Positions 54,595-64,000 are shown, counted from the first letter of the stretch. The stretch is 64,000 nt of DNA from Pontibacter silvestris (GCF_020907275.1 NZ_JAJJWI010000008.1:1-64000); one strand, 5' to 3'. The notes: generated from the sequence alone by a model not told the origin. Numbers and translations: made by a program.

Positions 54595-55272
54595 TGTCTC
54601 TTTGATGAAAGCTTCTGCCAGCAACAGGTCTTCCGGAGTTGTAATTTTAATATTTCGGTAACTTCCCTCTACTAACACTACTTTCTCTCCCAATTGCTCT
54701 ACTACTGAGGCATCATCGGTAAAATGTTCTTCTTCAGGCTGCTCATAAGCTTTACGCAACAGGCTCGCCCTAAAACACTGAGGCGTTTGCACCAGTTTAT
54801 AATTTACACGCGGCACGGCTTTGCTCCCCTCCTGTGTAAGCTCCCGGATAGAGTCTTTTGGGGAAACAGCTACCACTGCACTGCCATGTCCGGCAGCAGT
54901 ATTATAAGCTTCCTTAATAGTTTCCAGCTCCACAAAAGGGCGCACGCCATCATGCACAGCTACCAGCGCCTCCCCCTGCACCATTTCTAAGCCATTTCTT
55001 ACAGAGCAAAAACGTGTAGCACCTCCTGCCACCACCATATGAAATGGCTCAAATTTATGCTTCCTGCACAAGCTTCGCCAGGTATCTAGCTGCTGCTCAG
55101 GAAGCACTACTATCAGCCGAACCTCATTATTGTACTTATAGAATCTCTCTATAGTATGCATCAGGATAGGCTTATCCGCCAGCTCAATAAACTGCTTTGG
55201 CATGTCGCGCTGCATGCGGCTACCAGAGCCACCAGCTACTATAATAGCGTATTCCGGAAGTTTGTTCTCCAT
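54589..55272 (-). CDS. ispD: 2-C-methyl-D-erythritol 4-phosphate cytidylyltransferase
   Basis: 227 aa, MEP isoprenoid pathway. CTP-binding AGGSGSRMQRDMPKQF at 13-28, HDGVRPFV and the C-terminal TPEDLLLAE. A -7 element is about 70 bp upstream. Confidence 0.93.
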   Translation of the reverse strand: MENKLPEYAIIVAGGSGSRMQRDMPKQFIELADKPILMHTIERFYKYNNEVRLIVVLPEQQLDTWRSLCRKHKFEPFHMVVAGGATRFCSVRNGLEMVQGEALVAVHDGVRPFVELETIKEAYNTAAGHGSAVVAVSPKDSIRELTQEGSKAVPRVNYKLVQTPQCFRASLLRKAYEQPEEEHFTDDASVVEQLGEKVVLVEGSYRNIKITTPEDLLLAEAFIKETL

Positions 55273-55339
55273 TATTTTAGTAACAGCACAAGCTTTATTT
55301 AAGATGATGTCTATGCCAAGCTACTTATATTGTACTTCG

Positions 55340-55347
55340 CAAAGGTA
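55340..55347 (-). promoter_or_regulatory. TACCTTTG -7 element of ispD
   Basis: Exact minus-strand TAnnTTTG, about 70 bp before the ispD ATG. Confidence 0.5.
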
Positions 55348-55448
55348 ACGAATTATAAGAAAGCACATCAATTTGCGCAATAGACTGCTTTCTGCCCCTA
55401 TTCAAGCTGTTGCTTAAAATCGCCCCCAGTAGCACTGCTGTAAAGAAA

Positions 55449-55477
55449 AATGCCCCGGCCTTTATGGTCGGGGCATT
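55449..55477 (-). terminator. Terminator of queA
   Basis: 12-bp stem 55449-55460/55466-55477 with one G-T pair; minus-strand T-run follows. Confidence 0.85.
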
Positions 55478-55502
55478 AACTGATAATATTTCTAACTACT
55501 GA

Positions 55503-56549
55503 TTAGATAATCAACATTACATCGCCGTAGCTAAAGAAACGATACTTTTCTTTAACCGCAGTCTCATACGCTTCCATAATCAGTTCATAACCTCCAAAGC
55601 TAGCAGCCATCATCAACAGCGTGCTTTCTGGCATGTGGAAGTTTGTAACTAGGCTGTTAGCTATTTTAAAGTCGTACGGAGGGAAAATAAAACGATCTGT
55701 CCAGCCTTCATTTGGCTTAAGACGGCTATTAGCAGACACAGAAGACTCCAGCGCACGCATGGTAGTGGTACCAATAGAGCATACACGTTTCTTATTATCC
55801 AGTGCTCTGTTAACCATCTCAGCAGTTTCAGATGGCACCATGAAGTTTTCAGAGTCCATTTTATGCTTTGTCAGGTCTTCTACATCTACCGGGCGGAATG
55901 TTCCTAAACCAACATGCAGCGTAATCGGAGCCATATCAATCCCTTTGATCTCTAAACGCTTCAATACCTCTTTGGTGAAATGCAAACCAGCCGTTGGAGC
56001 AGCCACAGCGCCTATATTTTTGGCATAAACTGTTTGATAACGCTCTCTGTCTTCTGGCTCTGCCTCTCGTTTAATGTACTTAGGAAGAGGTGTTTCTCCC
56101 AGGTCATTGATAGTTTTGTAGAATTCCTCATCCGGGCCATCGAACAAGAACTTAATTGTACGACCACGGGAAGTAGTATTATCGATTACCTCAGCAACTA
56201 AATCACTTTCGCCAAAGTACAGCTTGTTACCTACACGTATCTTACGGGCCGGATCAACCAGCACGTCCCACAGGTGAATGTCTTTGTTCAGCTCTCGCAG
56301 CAGGAATACTTCTATTTTAGCCCCTGTTTTTTCTTTATTGCCGTACAAACGCGCCGGGAACACTTTTGTATCGTTTACAACCATTATATCGCCATCGTTA
56401 AAGTATTCCAGAATGTCTTTAAAGATGCGGTGCTCAATCTTTCCACTATCACGGTGTACAACCATCATGCGAGACTCATCGCGGTTTTCAGTTGGGTGTG
56501 TAGCCAAAAGATCTGCTGGGAGATCAAACTTAAATTCTGATAATTTCAT
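55503..56549 (-). CDS. queA: S-adenosylmethionine:tRNA ribosyltransferase-isomerase
   Basis: 348 aa, tRNA queuosine step that transfers ribose from SAM to the 7-deazaguanine at position 34. The start ([27 protein letters not shown]) and [19 protein letters not shown] and [13 protein letters not shown] blocks are diagnostic. Confidence 0.95.
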   Translation of the reverse strand: MKLSEFKFDLPADLLATHPTENRDESRMMVVHRDSGKIEHRIFKDILEYFNDGDIMVVNDTKVFPARLYGNKEKTGAKIEVFLLRELNKDIHLWDVLVDPARKIRVGNKLYFGESDLVAEVIDNTTSRGRTIKFLFDGPDEEFYKTINDLGETPLPKYIKREAEPEDRERYQTVYAKNIGAVAAPTAGLHFTKEVLKRLEIKGIDMAPITLHVGLGTFRPVDVEDLTKHKMDSENFMVPSETAEMVNRALDNKKRVCSIGTTTMRALESSVSANSRLKPNEGWTDRFIFPPYDFKIANSLVTNFHMPESTLLMMAASFGGYELIMEAYETAVKEKYRFFSYGDVMLII

Positions 56550-56662
56550 AAATTAAATATTACGGTATTTAACGTCTTGTAAAGTACCTTTAGAGCAACA
56601 ACAGACAAACCTGCTTTAGAGGTTCACTAGAATCAACTCGTCAAAAACAAAAATACGAGCCG

Positions 56663-56670
56663 CAAATTTA
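56663..56670 (-). promoter_or_regulatory. TAAATTTG -7 element of queA
   Basis: Minus-strand TAnnTTTG, about 115 bp before the queA ATG. Confidence 0.4.
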
Positions 56671-56744
56671 CTTAAGATTGCCCGAAATATTCTTACTTTT
56701 AACAAATAACTTCTTACATTAGAATAACACAACCTGATAAAGCT

Positions 56745-57992
56745 ATGATATACCTGCGCTTGATAGCAGAAAGTTTCCGTTTCGCATGGCAAGCCCTGTC
56801 GTCTAATGTTCTACGAACGGTGCTGTCTTTGCTGGGTGTAACAATTGGTATATTCGCCATTATTTCTGTTTTCACACTGGTAGACTCTCTGGAGCGTAAT
56901 GTGCGTGAGAGCATGAGCTTTATCGGCGACAAGGTAATTTATGTACAGAAATGGCCATGGAGCTTTGGCCCCGGCACTCCCTGGTGGAAATATTTCCAAC
57001 GCCCGGAGCCCACTATACGTGAGTTTCGACTGTTAGACCGCAGGCTGGCTAATGATGCTGGCCTGGCTATTACATCGCAGCGAAGCAACAACGTATTTAA
57101 GCACGGCAACAATAGCTACTCTAATGCAACACTGATGGGGGTGACTTATGAGTACAATAAAGTTTCGGATATTCCGATTATAGAAGGTCGGTATTTTGCA
57201 CCTCAGGAGATAGATGCAGCCCGAAACGTAATGATTATTGGTGATGAAGCCGCCGAAACACTGTATCCTTATGGTAGCCCTATTGGGCAGGAGCTAAAAG
57301 TTGCCGGGCAAAAGTTTACTATAATAGGCCTCATAGAGAAACAAGGCGAAAATATGTTTGGGATGCCTAACTTAGACCAGATGGCTATTATACCCTATGG
57401 TAGCTTCAGTAAGATGTTTGATACTGGCCCTAATGGCATAGGTTCTTCCATTATTGCTAAAGGCCGCGACGATGACCCAGGGCTAATGGAACTGGAGTAT
57501 GAGTTGAGAGGCCACATGCGCACTATACGGGGCCTACGCCCCCGCGATGAAGACAGCTTTGCTATGAACCGGCCAGAGATGGCGACAGAAGCAGTATCTG
57601 GCTTTTTTGAAGTAATAGGTATGGCTGGCTGGGTTATCGGAGGCTTTGCCATTCTAGTAGGTGGTTTTGGGATTGCCAATATCATGTTTGTGTCTGTTAA
57701 AGAGCGTACAAACATCATTGGCATTCAGAAGTCTTTAGGCGCCAAAAACTTTTTCATACTGTTTCAGTTCTTGTTTGAGTCTGTGTTTCTCAGCCTGATA
57801 GGTGGGGGTATTGGCCTTTTGCTGGTGTTTCTGCTCACAGTTATACCACAAGACATTATGAAGGTATCGCTTTCTTTAGGCAACATAACCCTTGGCCTTG
57901 GCGTATCGGCTGTGATAGGAATGCTGTCCGGTATTATACCGGCTGTACTAGCATCTAATTTAGACCCAGTAGTTGCTATACGCTCTAAATAA
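56745..57992 (+). CDS. MacB-like ABC transporter permease (FtsX superfamily)
   Basis: 415 aa. First helix at about 20-45, a periplasmic MacB-PCD domain to about 270, then three helices in the FtsX domain (with VKERTNIIGIQKSLGAK). No ATPase gene is adjacent; the closest orphan ATPase is 2 kb upstream. Possibly export of a lipid or lipoprotein-related substrate. Confidence 0.85.
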   Translation: MIYLRLIAESFRFAWQALSSNVLRTVLSLLGVTIGIFAIISVFTLVDSLERNVRESMSFIGDKVIYVQKWPWSFGPGTPWWKYFQRPEPTIREFRLLDRRLANDAGLAITSQRSNNVFKHGNNSYSNATLMGVTYEYNKVSDIPIIEGRYFAPQEIDAARNVMIIGDEAAETLYPYGSPIGQELKVAGQKFTIIGLIEKQGENMFGMPNLDQMAIIPYGSFSKMFDTGPNGIGSSIIAKGRDDDPGLMELEYELRGHMRTIRGLRPRDEDSFAMNRPEMATEAVSGFFEVIGMAGWVIGGFAILVGGFGIANIMFVSVKERTNIIGIQKSLGAKNFFILFQFLFESVFLSLIGGGIGLLLVFLLTVIPQDIMKVSLSLGNITLGLGVSAVIGMLSGIIPAVLASNLDPVVAIRSK

Positions 57993-58135
57993 ACATACAT
58001 TACACCCAAAGCGCTTTACTTGTAGCACCTCCCCACTGTGCTGCCTGAAAAGCACCAAACAAATTATGAGATGATGCGCGCCAACCTGACTGGCGCATCA
58101 GGAGAATAGGCTCCTGCAGAAGATGAAGATGAATT

Positions 58136-58999
58136 ATGACAAAGCTTAGAAAAACAAGTAAAACTGGTCTGCACGAAGAAACCGTAAACACCGGTAGCGG
58201 ACAAACTATTGTTAACCCCAACGTAAATAACAATAAAGCAAAATCAATTACTGACCTGCGCGAAGCAGGCCATTCTACAGCAGCCCCTGCTTCGGAAGAA
58301 GAAAAAAAAATACGCCAGGCTTTTGTAGACAAAGACTGGAACGAAATAAGGGTTGCCGACTCCTGGCAGATATTTAAAGTGATGTCGGAGTTTGTGGAAG
58401 GATTTGAGAAACTATCCAAAATAGGCCCATGTGTGTCTATATTTGGATCGGCCCGTACAAAGCAGACGCATAAGTACTACCAAATGGCCGAAGAAATTGC
58501 AGCCAAGCTGGTACGCCACGGCTATGGCGTTATTACAGGTGGTGGCCCCGGCATCATGGAAGCCGGTAACAAAGGGGCTCACTCAGAAGGCGGTAAGTCG
58601 GTAGGCTTAAACATTCAGTTACCTTTCGAACAGTTTAACAACATTTACATAGACTCTGATAAACTTATCAACTTCGATTATTTCTTTGTGCGCAAAGTTA
58701 TGTTCGTTAAGTATGCGCAGGGTTTTATAGGTATGCCTGGTGGCTTTGGTACTTTAGACGAGCTGTTTGAGGCTATAACCCTTATCCAGACTAAAAAGAT
58801 TGGAGCATTCCCGATTGTGCTGGTAGGCCGCTCTTACTGGGAGGGTCTGTTTAAGTGGATCGAAGATGTAATGCTGAACATGGAAAATAACATCAGCTCG
58901 GAAGACTTAGATCTGGTACACATTGTGGATGATGCTTCTGAAGCCGTTAAAATTATTGACGATTTTTACAGCAAATACCTACTGTCTCCAAACTTTTGA
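58136..58999 (+). CDS. LOG-family protein (TIGR00730 type)
   Basis: 287 aa. A disordered N-terminal 65 residues precede the Rossmann domain with GGGPGIMEAGNKG and PGGFGTLDEL, the LOG signature. LOG proteins release cytokinin bases from nucleotides; in bacteria many act as nucleotide 5'-monophosphate nucleosidases. A terminator follows. Confidence 0.88.
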   Translation: MTKLRKTSKTGLHEETVNTGSGQTIVNPNVNNNKAKSITDLREAGHSTAAPASEEEKKIRQAFVDKDWNEIRVADSWQIFKVMSEFVEGFEKLSKIGPCVSIFGSARTKQTHKYYQMAEEIAAKLVRHGYGVITGGGPGIMEAGNKGAHSEGGKSVGLNIQLPFEQFNNIYIDSDKLINFDYFFVRKVMFVKYAQGFIGMPGGFGTLDELFEAITLIQTKKIGAFPIVLVGRSYWEGLFKWIEDVMLNMENNISSEDLDLVHIVDDASEAVKIIDDFYSKYLLSPNF

Positions 59000-59020
59000 T
59001 ACCTACAGTTGTACTTTTCC

Positions 59021-59052
59021 AAAGCAGGCTCTTCACCGGGGCCTGCTTTTTT
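59021..59052 (+). terminator. Terminator after LOG gene
   Basis: 9-bp stem 59021-59029/59041-59049 then T's to 59052. Confidence 0.85.
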
Positions 59053-59194
59053 ATGCGGAATGGTTTAGGCGTAGTTTATCTAAATCTAAAAGATAACGCA
59101 GGCAGCCTCTAGTAAATGTTTTTACATTTCTCTCTGTACATTCTATACCTTTACTTAAGCTATCCCTTTACCATAGGCTACCGTATAAACCGCT

Positions 59195-59587
59195 ATGGGT
59201 TTAAGGACAATGCTAACTAAAAGAGCAAAGAAGAAAATAGAACAAGAGCTTAGGGTAAAGAAAAGGCAGAACCTGGAAATACGCGACAGCCTGGCAATGG
59301 AGCGTACCAAAATGGCTAATGAACGAACCCTTTTAGCTTATATGCGCACAGCCACAGCTATGGTATTAGCTGGATTAACCTTTATTAAAGTTTTTGATAA
59401 TGACCCTTTTTACATTGGTATAGGAGTTATAGCCATTCCTCTGGGTCTGGTTATTGCATGCTTTGGCTACTATAGGTTTTCTAAGAAAAAAAGCCAGGTG
59501 TCCCGCTACGCAAATATTTATACTCCTACCAGTCCTGTTCTAGCCGAAGTAGCAGCACAGGAAGAGGAGGCCTCCAGCCAACAGTAG
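59195..59587 (+). CDS. DUF202 family membrane protein
   Basis: 130 aa. DUF202 starts at NERTLLAYMRTATAMVLAG and has two membrane helices (about 56-75 and 82-103). The very basic N-terminal 40 residues are an extension. Function unknown. Confidence 0.82.
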   Translation: MGLRTMLTKRAKKKIEQELRVKKRQNLEIRDSLAMERTKMANERTLLAYMRTATAMVLAGLTFIKVFDNDPFYIGIGVIAIPLGLVIACFGYYRFSKKKSQVSRYANIYTPTSPVLAEVAAQEEEASSQQ

Positions 59588-59665
59588 TACAAAGTCCTTC
59601 AATGCTGCAACAATTGCTGCTTTGCCTAAACCAATTGCTGCTCATTTCTGTTAAGATGGGTTGGG

Positions 59666-59683
59666 GTTTTGCATCTGCAAAAC
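59666..59683. promoter_or_regulatory. Candidate operator upstream of uvrA
   Basis: GTTTTGCA and TGCAAAAC form a perfect palindrome with a two-base spacer. It lies 13 bp upstream of the uvrA -7 element, where a repressor would block polymerase. Confidence 0.4.
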
Positions 59684-59696
59684 GCTGGCAATTGTG

Positions 59697-59704
59697 TACC
59701 TTTG
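59697..59704 (+). promoter_or_regulatory. TACCTTTG -7 element of uvrA
   Basis: Exact TAnnTTTG match 24 bp before the uvrA ATG. Confidence 0.5.
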
Positions 59705-59728
59705 CTATTTAAAATCAACGCATCCTGA

Positions 59729-62662
59729 ATGGCTTTCAATCAAGAGCAACATATAACAACTACGGGCACTGCACCCGAAGCATCAATTAACCCGCCAGCA
59801 CTGGATGGCGAGGCACAGCAAATTGAGGTTTACGGAGCCCGCGAACATAACTTAAAAAATATAAACCTGAAGCTGCCGCGCTACAAGCTGGTAGTGTTTA
59901 CTGGCATTAGTGGCTCAGGTAAATCGTCTCTTGCTTTCGATACTATTTATGCTGAAGGCCAGAGACGTTATATGGAAACTTTCTCTGCCTACGCCCGCAG
60001 CTTTATGGGTGGTTTGGAAAGACCCGATGTAGATAAAATTGAAGGGCTTTCGCCAGTTATCTCTATTGAGCAAAAGACGACCAGCCGTAACCCTCGCTCT
60101 ACAGTAGGTACCATTACCGAAATCTACGATTTTATGCGCCTGCTTTGGGCACGCACCTCCGATGCTTACAGCTATGTGAGTGGTGACAAAATGGTTCGCC
60201 AGAGCGATGACCAGATCGTAAACCACATCCTGGAGAATTTCGACGGCAAGCGTATTGTAGTGCTTGCACCTGTGGTAAAAGGGCGAAAAGGACATTATCG
60301 TGAGCTGTTTCAACAGATTCGCAAAATGGGCTTTATACGTGCCCGAGTAGATGGTGAACTGGTAGAGATTGCACCTAAAATGCAGGTAGACCGCTACAAG
60401 ATCCACGACATCGAAATAGTAATCGATAAGATAGTGGTAAAAGAAGAAGACCGTTACCGTTTGTCCAGCTCCATACAAAATGCTCTAACTCACGGTAAAG
60501 GCACTGTTCTTATTCTTGATGTGGATACAGACAAGACACACTTCTTCTCTCGCCACCTCATGGACCCTGCCACCGGTATTGCTTACGACGATCCGGCTCC
60601 TAACTCTTTCTCCTTCAACTCTCCTTATGGTGCCTGCCCTGTTTGTAACGGTTTGGGCGAAATACAGGAGATAACTGAAGAATCTGTTATACCAGATAAG
60701 GACCTTAGTATCCGTCGTGGTGGTATAGCACCGCTGGGCGAGTACCGCGACATCTGGGTTTTTAAGCAAATAGAAGCATTGTTTAAGCATTTCAAGGCTT
60801 CTGTTGCCACACCTATCAAAGACCTGCCGGAAGACCTGGTAAAGGTACTGCTATATGGCTTGGAAGAGGAACTGGAAGTAAAAACCAAGAAAGGTGATTA
60901 TATAATTGAGTTTGAAGGGATCATCCATTTCCTGAAAAACCAGATGGAGTCTGAGTCTGATAATATCCGCTCGTGGGTAGAAGACTTTACCCAAACCACC
61001 ACCTGCCCTGAGTGTAACGGTTATCGGCTTAAAAAAGAATCGCTGCACTTTAAAATTGATGGCAAGAACATAGGTGAGTTATCGGTACTGGATATCAATA
61101 AGCTTTATGCCTGGTTTGAAAACCTGGAAGAGCGGCTAAGTGAGCGGCAAAACATAATTGCCCGCGAACTGCTGAAAGAGATCCGCAAACGTATTGGCTT
61201 CTTACTGGATGTTGGCCTCGACTACCTGAGCCTGCACCGCCCGGTACGCACCTTATCGGGAGGCGAAAGCCAGCGCATCCGCCTAGCTACGCAGATTGGC
61301 ACGCAGTTGGTTGGCGTGCTTTATATTATGGATGAGCCTAGTATTGGTCTGCACCAGCGCGATAACGAGCGACTGATTAATGCGCTGAAAGACCTTCGCG
61401 ACTTAGGCAACTCTATTATAGTAGTAGAACACGACAAAGACATGATTCTTCAGGCTGACTATGTGGTTGATATCGGTCCTGGTGCTGGTATACATGGCGG
61501 CCAGGTAGTAACTGCTGGCACTCCGGAAGAAATGACAAAGGCAGGCACAACTACAGCCGACTTCCTGAGCAACCGCAGAGGTATTGAGGTTCCTCGTGTA
61601 AAGCGCCCTGGAACAGGCCAATTACTGAAGCTTATTGGTGCTACAGGCCATAACCTGAAAAATGTAACACTAGAACTGCCATTAGGCAAAATGATTTGTG
61701 TGACGGGAGTATCAGGCAGTGGTAAATCGTCGCTCATTCACGATACATTGTATCCTATCCTGAACACACACTTCTTCAGGGCCAAGCGTGAGCCACTACC
61801 ATATAAAAGCATTGAAGGGCTGGAGCACATTGATAAAGTAATTGAAGTAGATCAGTCACCGATTGGGCGAACGCCTCGCTCCAACCCTGCTACTTATACA
61901 GGTGTTTTTACTGAGATTCGAAGCCTGTTTGCACAACTCCCCGAGGCGAAAATCAGAGGTTATTCGCCTGGCCGTTTCTCTTTTAATGTGAAAGGCGGGC
62001 GCTGCGAAGCCTGCGAGGGAGCTGGTATGCGAACAATTGAGATGAATTTTCTGCCAGATGTGTACGTACCATGTGAGGTATGCCGCGGCAAACGCTATAA
62101 CCGTGAAACACTGGAAGTACGCTACAAGGGCAAGAGCATTACCGATGTGCTGGACATGACTGTAGAAAGTGCTGTAGAGTTTTTTGAGAACCAGCCACGC
62201 ATTCTTCGTAAAATTAAAACATTAAACGAAGTTGGCTTAGGTTACATTACACTCGGGCAGCAAGCCACCACGTTGTCAGGAGGCGAAGCACAACGTGTAA
62301 AGTTAGCTACAGAATTGTCGAAGAAAGATACAGGCCAGACACTATACATCCTGGATGAGCCAACCACAGGTCTGCACTTCCAGGATATTGAGCACCTGAC
62401 AGACGTACTGCATAAGCTTACTGACAAAGGCAACACAGTACTTATTATTGAGCACAACCTGGACCTGATTAAAGTAGCAGATCATGTTATTGATATAGGC
62501 CCAGAAGGTGGTGAAGCAGGAGGAACTATTGTAGCCTCTGGCACACCAGAAGAGGTAGTAAAAGCTGCCAAAGGCTACACAGCCCGATTCCTGAAAGAAG
62601 AACTACAAAGCAGCCATTACCGCGAAAATGGAGCAGATGGCACACCACAACAGGAAGGTTAA
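59729..62662 (+). CDS. uvrA: Excinuclease ABC subunit A
   Basis: 977 aa, full-length. DNA damage recognition in nucleotide excision repair. Two ABC ATPase halves (GISGSGKSSLAFD and GVSGSGKSSLIHD), signatures LSGGESQRI and LSGGEAQRV, and zinc-finger cysteines (CPVCNGLG, CPECNGYR, CEACEGAG, CEVCRGKRY). An extra N-terminal 30 residues precede the first domain. Confidence 0.96.
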   Translation: MAFNQEQHITTTGTAPEASINPPALDGEAQQIEVYGAREHNLKNINLKLPRYKLVVFTGISGSGKSSLAFDTIYAEGQRRYMETFSAYARSFMGGLERPDVDKIEGLSPVISIEQKTTSRNPRSTVGTITEIYDFMRLLWARTSDAYSYVSGDKMVRQSDDQIVNHILENFDGKRIVVLAPVVKGRKGHYRELFQQIRKMGFIRARVDGELVEIAPKMQVDRYKIHDIEIVIDKIVVKEEDRYRLSSSIQNALTHGKGTVLILDVDTDKTHFFSRHLMDPATGIAYDDPAPNSFSFNSPYGACPVCNGLGEIQEITEESVIPDKDLSIRRGGIAPLGEYRDIWVFKQIEALFKHFKASVATPIKDLPEDLVKVLLYGLEEELEVKTKKGDYIIEFEGIIHFLKNQMESESDNIRSWVEDFTQTTTCPECNGYRLKKESLHFKIDGKNIGELSVLDINKLYAWFENLEERLSERQNIIARELLKEIRKRIGFLLDVGLDYLSLHRPVRTLSGGESQRIRLATQIGTQLVGVLYIMDEPSIGLHQRDNERLINALKDLRDLGNSIIVVEHDKDMILQADYVVDIGPGAGIHGGQVVTAGTPEEMTKAGTTTADFLSNRRGIEVPRVKRPGTGQLLKLIGATGHNLKNVTLELPLGKMICVTGVSGSGKSSLIHDTLYPILNTHFFRAKREPLPYKSIEGLEHIDKVIEVDQSPIGRTPRSNPATYTGVFTEIRSLFAQLPEAKIRGYSPGRFSFNVKGGRCEACEGAGMRTIEMNFLPDVYVPCEVCRGKRYNRETLEVRYKGKSITDVLDMTVESAVEFFENQPRILRKIKTLNEVGLGYITLGQQATTLSGGEAQRVKLATELSKKDTGQTLYILDEPTTGLHFQDIEHLTDVLHKLTDKGNTVLIIEHNLDLIKVADHVIDIGPEGGEAGGTIVASGTPEEVVKAAKGYTARFLKEELQSSHYRENGADGTPQQEG

Positions 62663-62725
62663 GTAATAAAGAAAGAAAAAGAGGCTGCTATTATGATAGC
62701 AGCCTCTTTTTCTTTCTTTATTACT
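62662..62725. terminator. Bidirectional terminator with 30-bp perfect stem
   Basis: Arms 62662-62691 and 62696-62725 are exact reverse complements with loop TATG. It starts at the last base of the uvrA stop and separates uvrA from the convergent DUF4142 gene. Confidence 0.9.
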
Positions 62726-62774
62726 GTATCAGTTTAAAATGCGGTTCTAAAAGGTTACCTGGCAAACTTCTGCT

Positions 62775-63347
62775 CTAAATATCAGAGACTCTATCTTCAA
62801 GTGTTTCAGCACGCTGTAGACGGCTCCTTAGCAGAGGCAGCTGTTTAGAGGCAAACTGCTGCACCTCCAGCGCCTTTGCGTTATCTGCCATGTCTTGATA
62901 ACGCTTAACAAGATCTTCATGCTGATCTACAGTTTGTTTAATGTAAGACAAATCGAATTCTATACCTGACTTTGCATACACCTCATTGTACACCTCCTGA
63001 TGAGCTGAACCTAAAGAGTCTGGCAATACAAAGCTGCTCTGGTTTGCCATATTCCTTAAATCTTCCAGCACCCGCTGATGATCTTGCTCCAACTGACGCC
63101 CCAGTGCTTTTACCTCAGGACTAACAGCCTTTGTTGAAGCCAATTCTGCCAATTGTACCTGTAGCATACTGGCACTGGTAGCCTCAGCGGCAAATAAAGC
63201 ATCATTTTTCATATCCCGCAGGCCAGCTTCCTCAAAGCGCTGTACGCTTTCCTCGGTTGCCAGACTTATGCTATCGTCTGTGCTACATGCTGTGCTAAAG
63301 AGTAAAATGGCTACAACGGCACCTCTTACAAGTAGAGTCTTTATCAT
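62775..63347 (-). CDS. DUF4142 lipoprotein
   Basis: 190 aa. Lipoprotein signal with lipobox FSTAC (Cys near 21). Four-helix ferritin-like DUF4142 domain: ALGRQLEQDHQRVLEDLRNMA, then QTVDQHEDLVKRYQDMA and FASKQLPLLRSRLQRAE. Paralogue of the next gene upstream. Confidence 0.85.
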   Translation of the reverse strand: MIKTLLVRGAVVAILLFSTACSTDDSISLATEESVQRFEEAGLRDMKNDALFAAEATSASMLQVQLAELASTKAVSPEVKALGRQLEQDHQRVLEDLRNMANQSSFVLPDSLGSAHQEVYNEVYAKSGIEFDLSYIKQTVDQHEDLVKRYQDMADNAKALEVQQFASKQLPLLRSRLQRAETLEDRVSDI

Positions 63348-63436
63348 ATAATATTTGTTTAAATTACAAAAGCACCTGCAAGTGTAAAACTCGCAGATGC
63401 TTTAAAGATATCTAATCACCTTTACTGGTGCAAATG

Positions 63437-64000
63437 TTATTGGTTACTTGCCGTGCTATTATTACTCATTGAATCTTTAATCTGATTCGCCTGATCAAGA
63501 TGCTGACGCAATGTTGGCAGTGTAGAAGAAGCAAAGCTCTTCACATCAGGATCTTCCAAATCACTAGCCGCATTATCAAAAAGGTTTACAGCTTCCTGAT
63601 GCGAGTTTACCATCAAGTCCATAAAAGACTGGTCAAAATCAGAACCTGTTTTGTCACGAAGGCTCTGCAATTTATCTTTATGATCCTGGCTCATGCTATC
63701 TGGTAATGTAATGCTCTTCTGGGAGGCAAGAGATTTTAATTGATCTGTCGCCTTTTCGTGATCAGTCACCATCATCTGTCCGAAGCCTTTTACTTGTTGC
63801 GACTGCCCTTTCTCCTGCGCCAGTTGCCCGGCTTGTATCTCCAGCATATTACTGCTAGCTGCCTGCGTCATGAAATCAGATTGGCTAGCTTTCTGCTCCT
63901 CCATAGAGGTATCTTCAAACTCCTGCTCATTAGTTTCTTGTGCTTCATCTACAGCACCCTGCTGTTGATTACATGAAGCTACTCCAAATAAAAAAGCACA
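63437..64000 (-). CDS. DUF4142 lipoprotein, start beyond window edge
   Basis: Partial: the frame continues past base 64000. The visible part starts in a lipoprotein signal with GVASC, followed by an acidic linker, then the DUF4142 domain (AQEKGQSQQVKGFGQMMVTDH, VNSHQEAVNLFDNAA, FASSTLPTLRQHLDQA). Tandem with the paralogue at 62775; the two share the layout but differ in sequence. Function unknown. Confidence 0.82.
   Translation of the reverse strand, partial: CAFLFGVASCNQQQGAVDEAQETNEQEFEDTSMEEQKASQSDFMTQAASSNMLEIQAGQLAQEKGQSQQVKGFGQMMVTDHEKATDQLKSLASQKSITLPDSMSQDHKDKLQSLRDKTGSDFDQSFMDLMVNSHQEAVNLFDNAASDLEDPDVKSFASSTLPTLRQHLDQANQIKDSMSNNSTASNQ

Noticed and set aside
1..64000. tRNA, rRNA, CRISPR, insertion sequence or phage genes
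   Set aside because: No T-loop-like GTTCGA with matching stems, no repeat-spacer array, no transposase or phage protein was seen on reading both strands.

Overview
This 64 kb window is a chromosomal stretch from a member of the Bacteroidota, most likely order Cytophagales, family Hymenobacteraceae (Pontibacter-like). The placement is an inference from several signs: a secreted subtilase with a type IX secretion (T9SS) C-terminal sorting domain, bacillithiol synthesis (BshC), the folP-cdaA pair divergent from DUF1599/BT_3928-type genes, an rpmB/rpmG/DUF4295/ftsY cluster, small Bacteroidota families (DUF5522, DUF2795, DUF4142, DUF4403), Asp-type HemB, and repeated TAnnTTTG promoter elements. 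No rRNA, tRNA, CRISPR array, insertion sequence or prophage was recognised.

Layout. 0-7 kb: PAP2 phosphatase, a tiny-ORF/terminator unit, a 56-aa membrane lipoprotein, a fatty-acid hydroxylase-like enzyme, aroK, a BT_3928-type membrane protein and DUF1599, then folP-cdaA (folate and c-di-AMP). 7-9 kb: small membrane proteins and an XRE regulator beside a frameshifted DUF2975 gene. 9-13 kb: threonine degradation genes kbl and tdh flank a Pro/Arg/Ala repeat protein and a second tiny-ORF unit. 13-23 kb: DUF3891, a CPVC thioredoxin-like protein, a DUF4403 lipoprotein, BrkB, RlmN, thioesterase, MnmD-like methyltransferase, glutathione peroxidase, an Asp-nucleophile hydrolase and a DUF748-like protein. 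23-26 kb is the most accessory-looking part: a DJ-1/PfpI gene with an internal deletion and two unrecognised genes. 26-38 kb: bshC and 5-formyl-THF cyclo-ligase, rimO, ftsY, small ribosomal-protein genes, rocD, an acyltransferase and hemB. 38-50 kb: the large T9SS subtilase, a GroES-like protein, a CtpA-type protease, ruvX-def, a zinc phospholipase C-like protein, a GNAT-like protein and a beta-lactamase-fold hydrolase. 50-64 kb: ettA, DUF349, DUF2795, an orphan ABC ATPase, ispD, queA, a MacB-like permease, a LOG protein, DUF202, uvrA and two DUF4142 paralogues.

Most genes are housekeeping. The less ordinary signals are: (i) two separate loci with the same 18-nt sequence that ends an 8-9 codon ORF (Lys-Val-Arg-Leu-Val-Arg-stop), each followed within a few bases by an intrinsic terminator of unrelated sequence; (ii) several unusually long perfect inverted repeats, including an 18-bp one upstream of the DUF2975/XRE locus, a 15-bp one near 31.2 kb and a 30-bp terminator stem after uvrA; (iii) two decaying genes; (iv) a palindrome just upstream of the uvrA promoter; (v) small genes that simple ORF calling misses. 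All family assignments come from reading motifs by eye; no database search was run.
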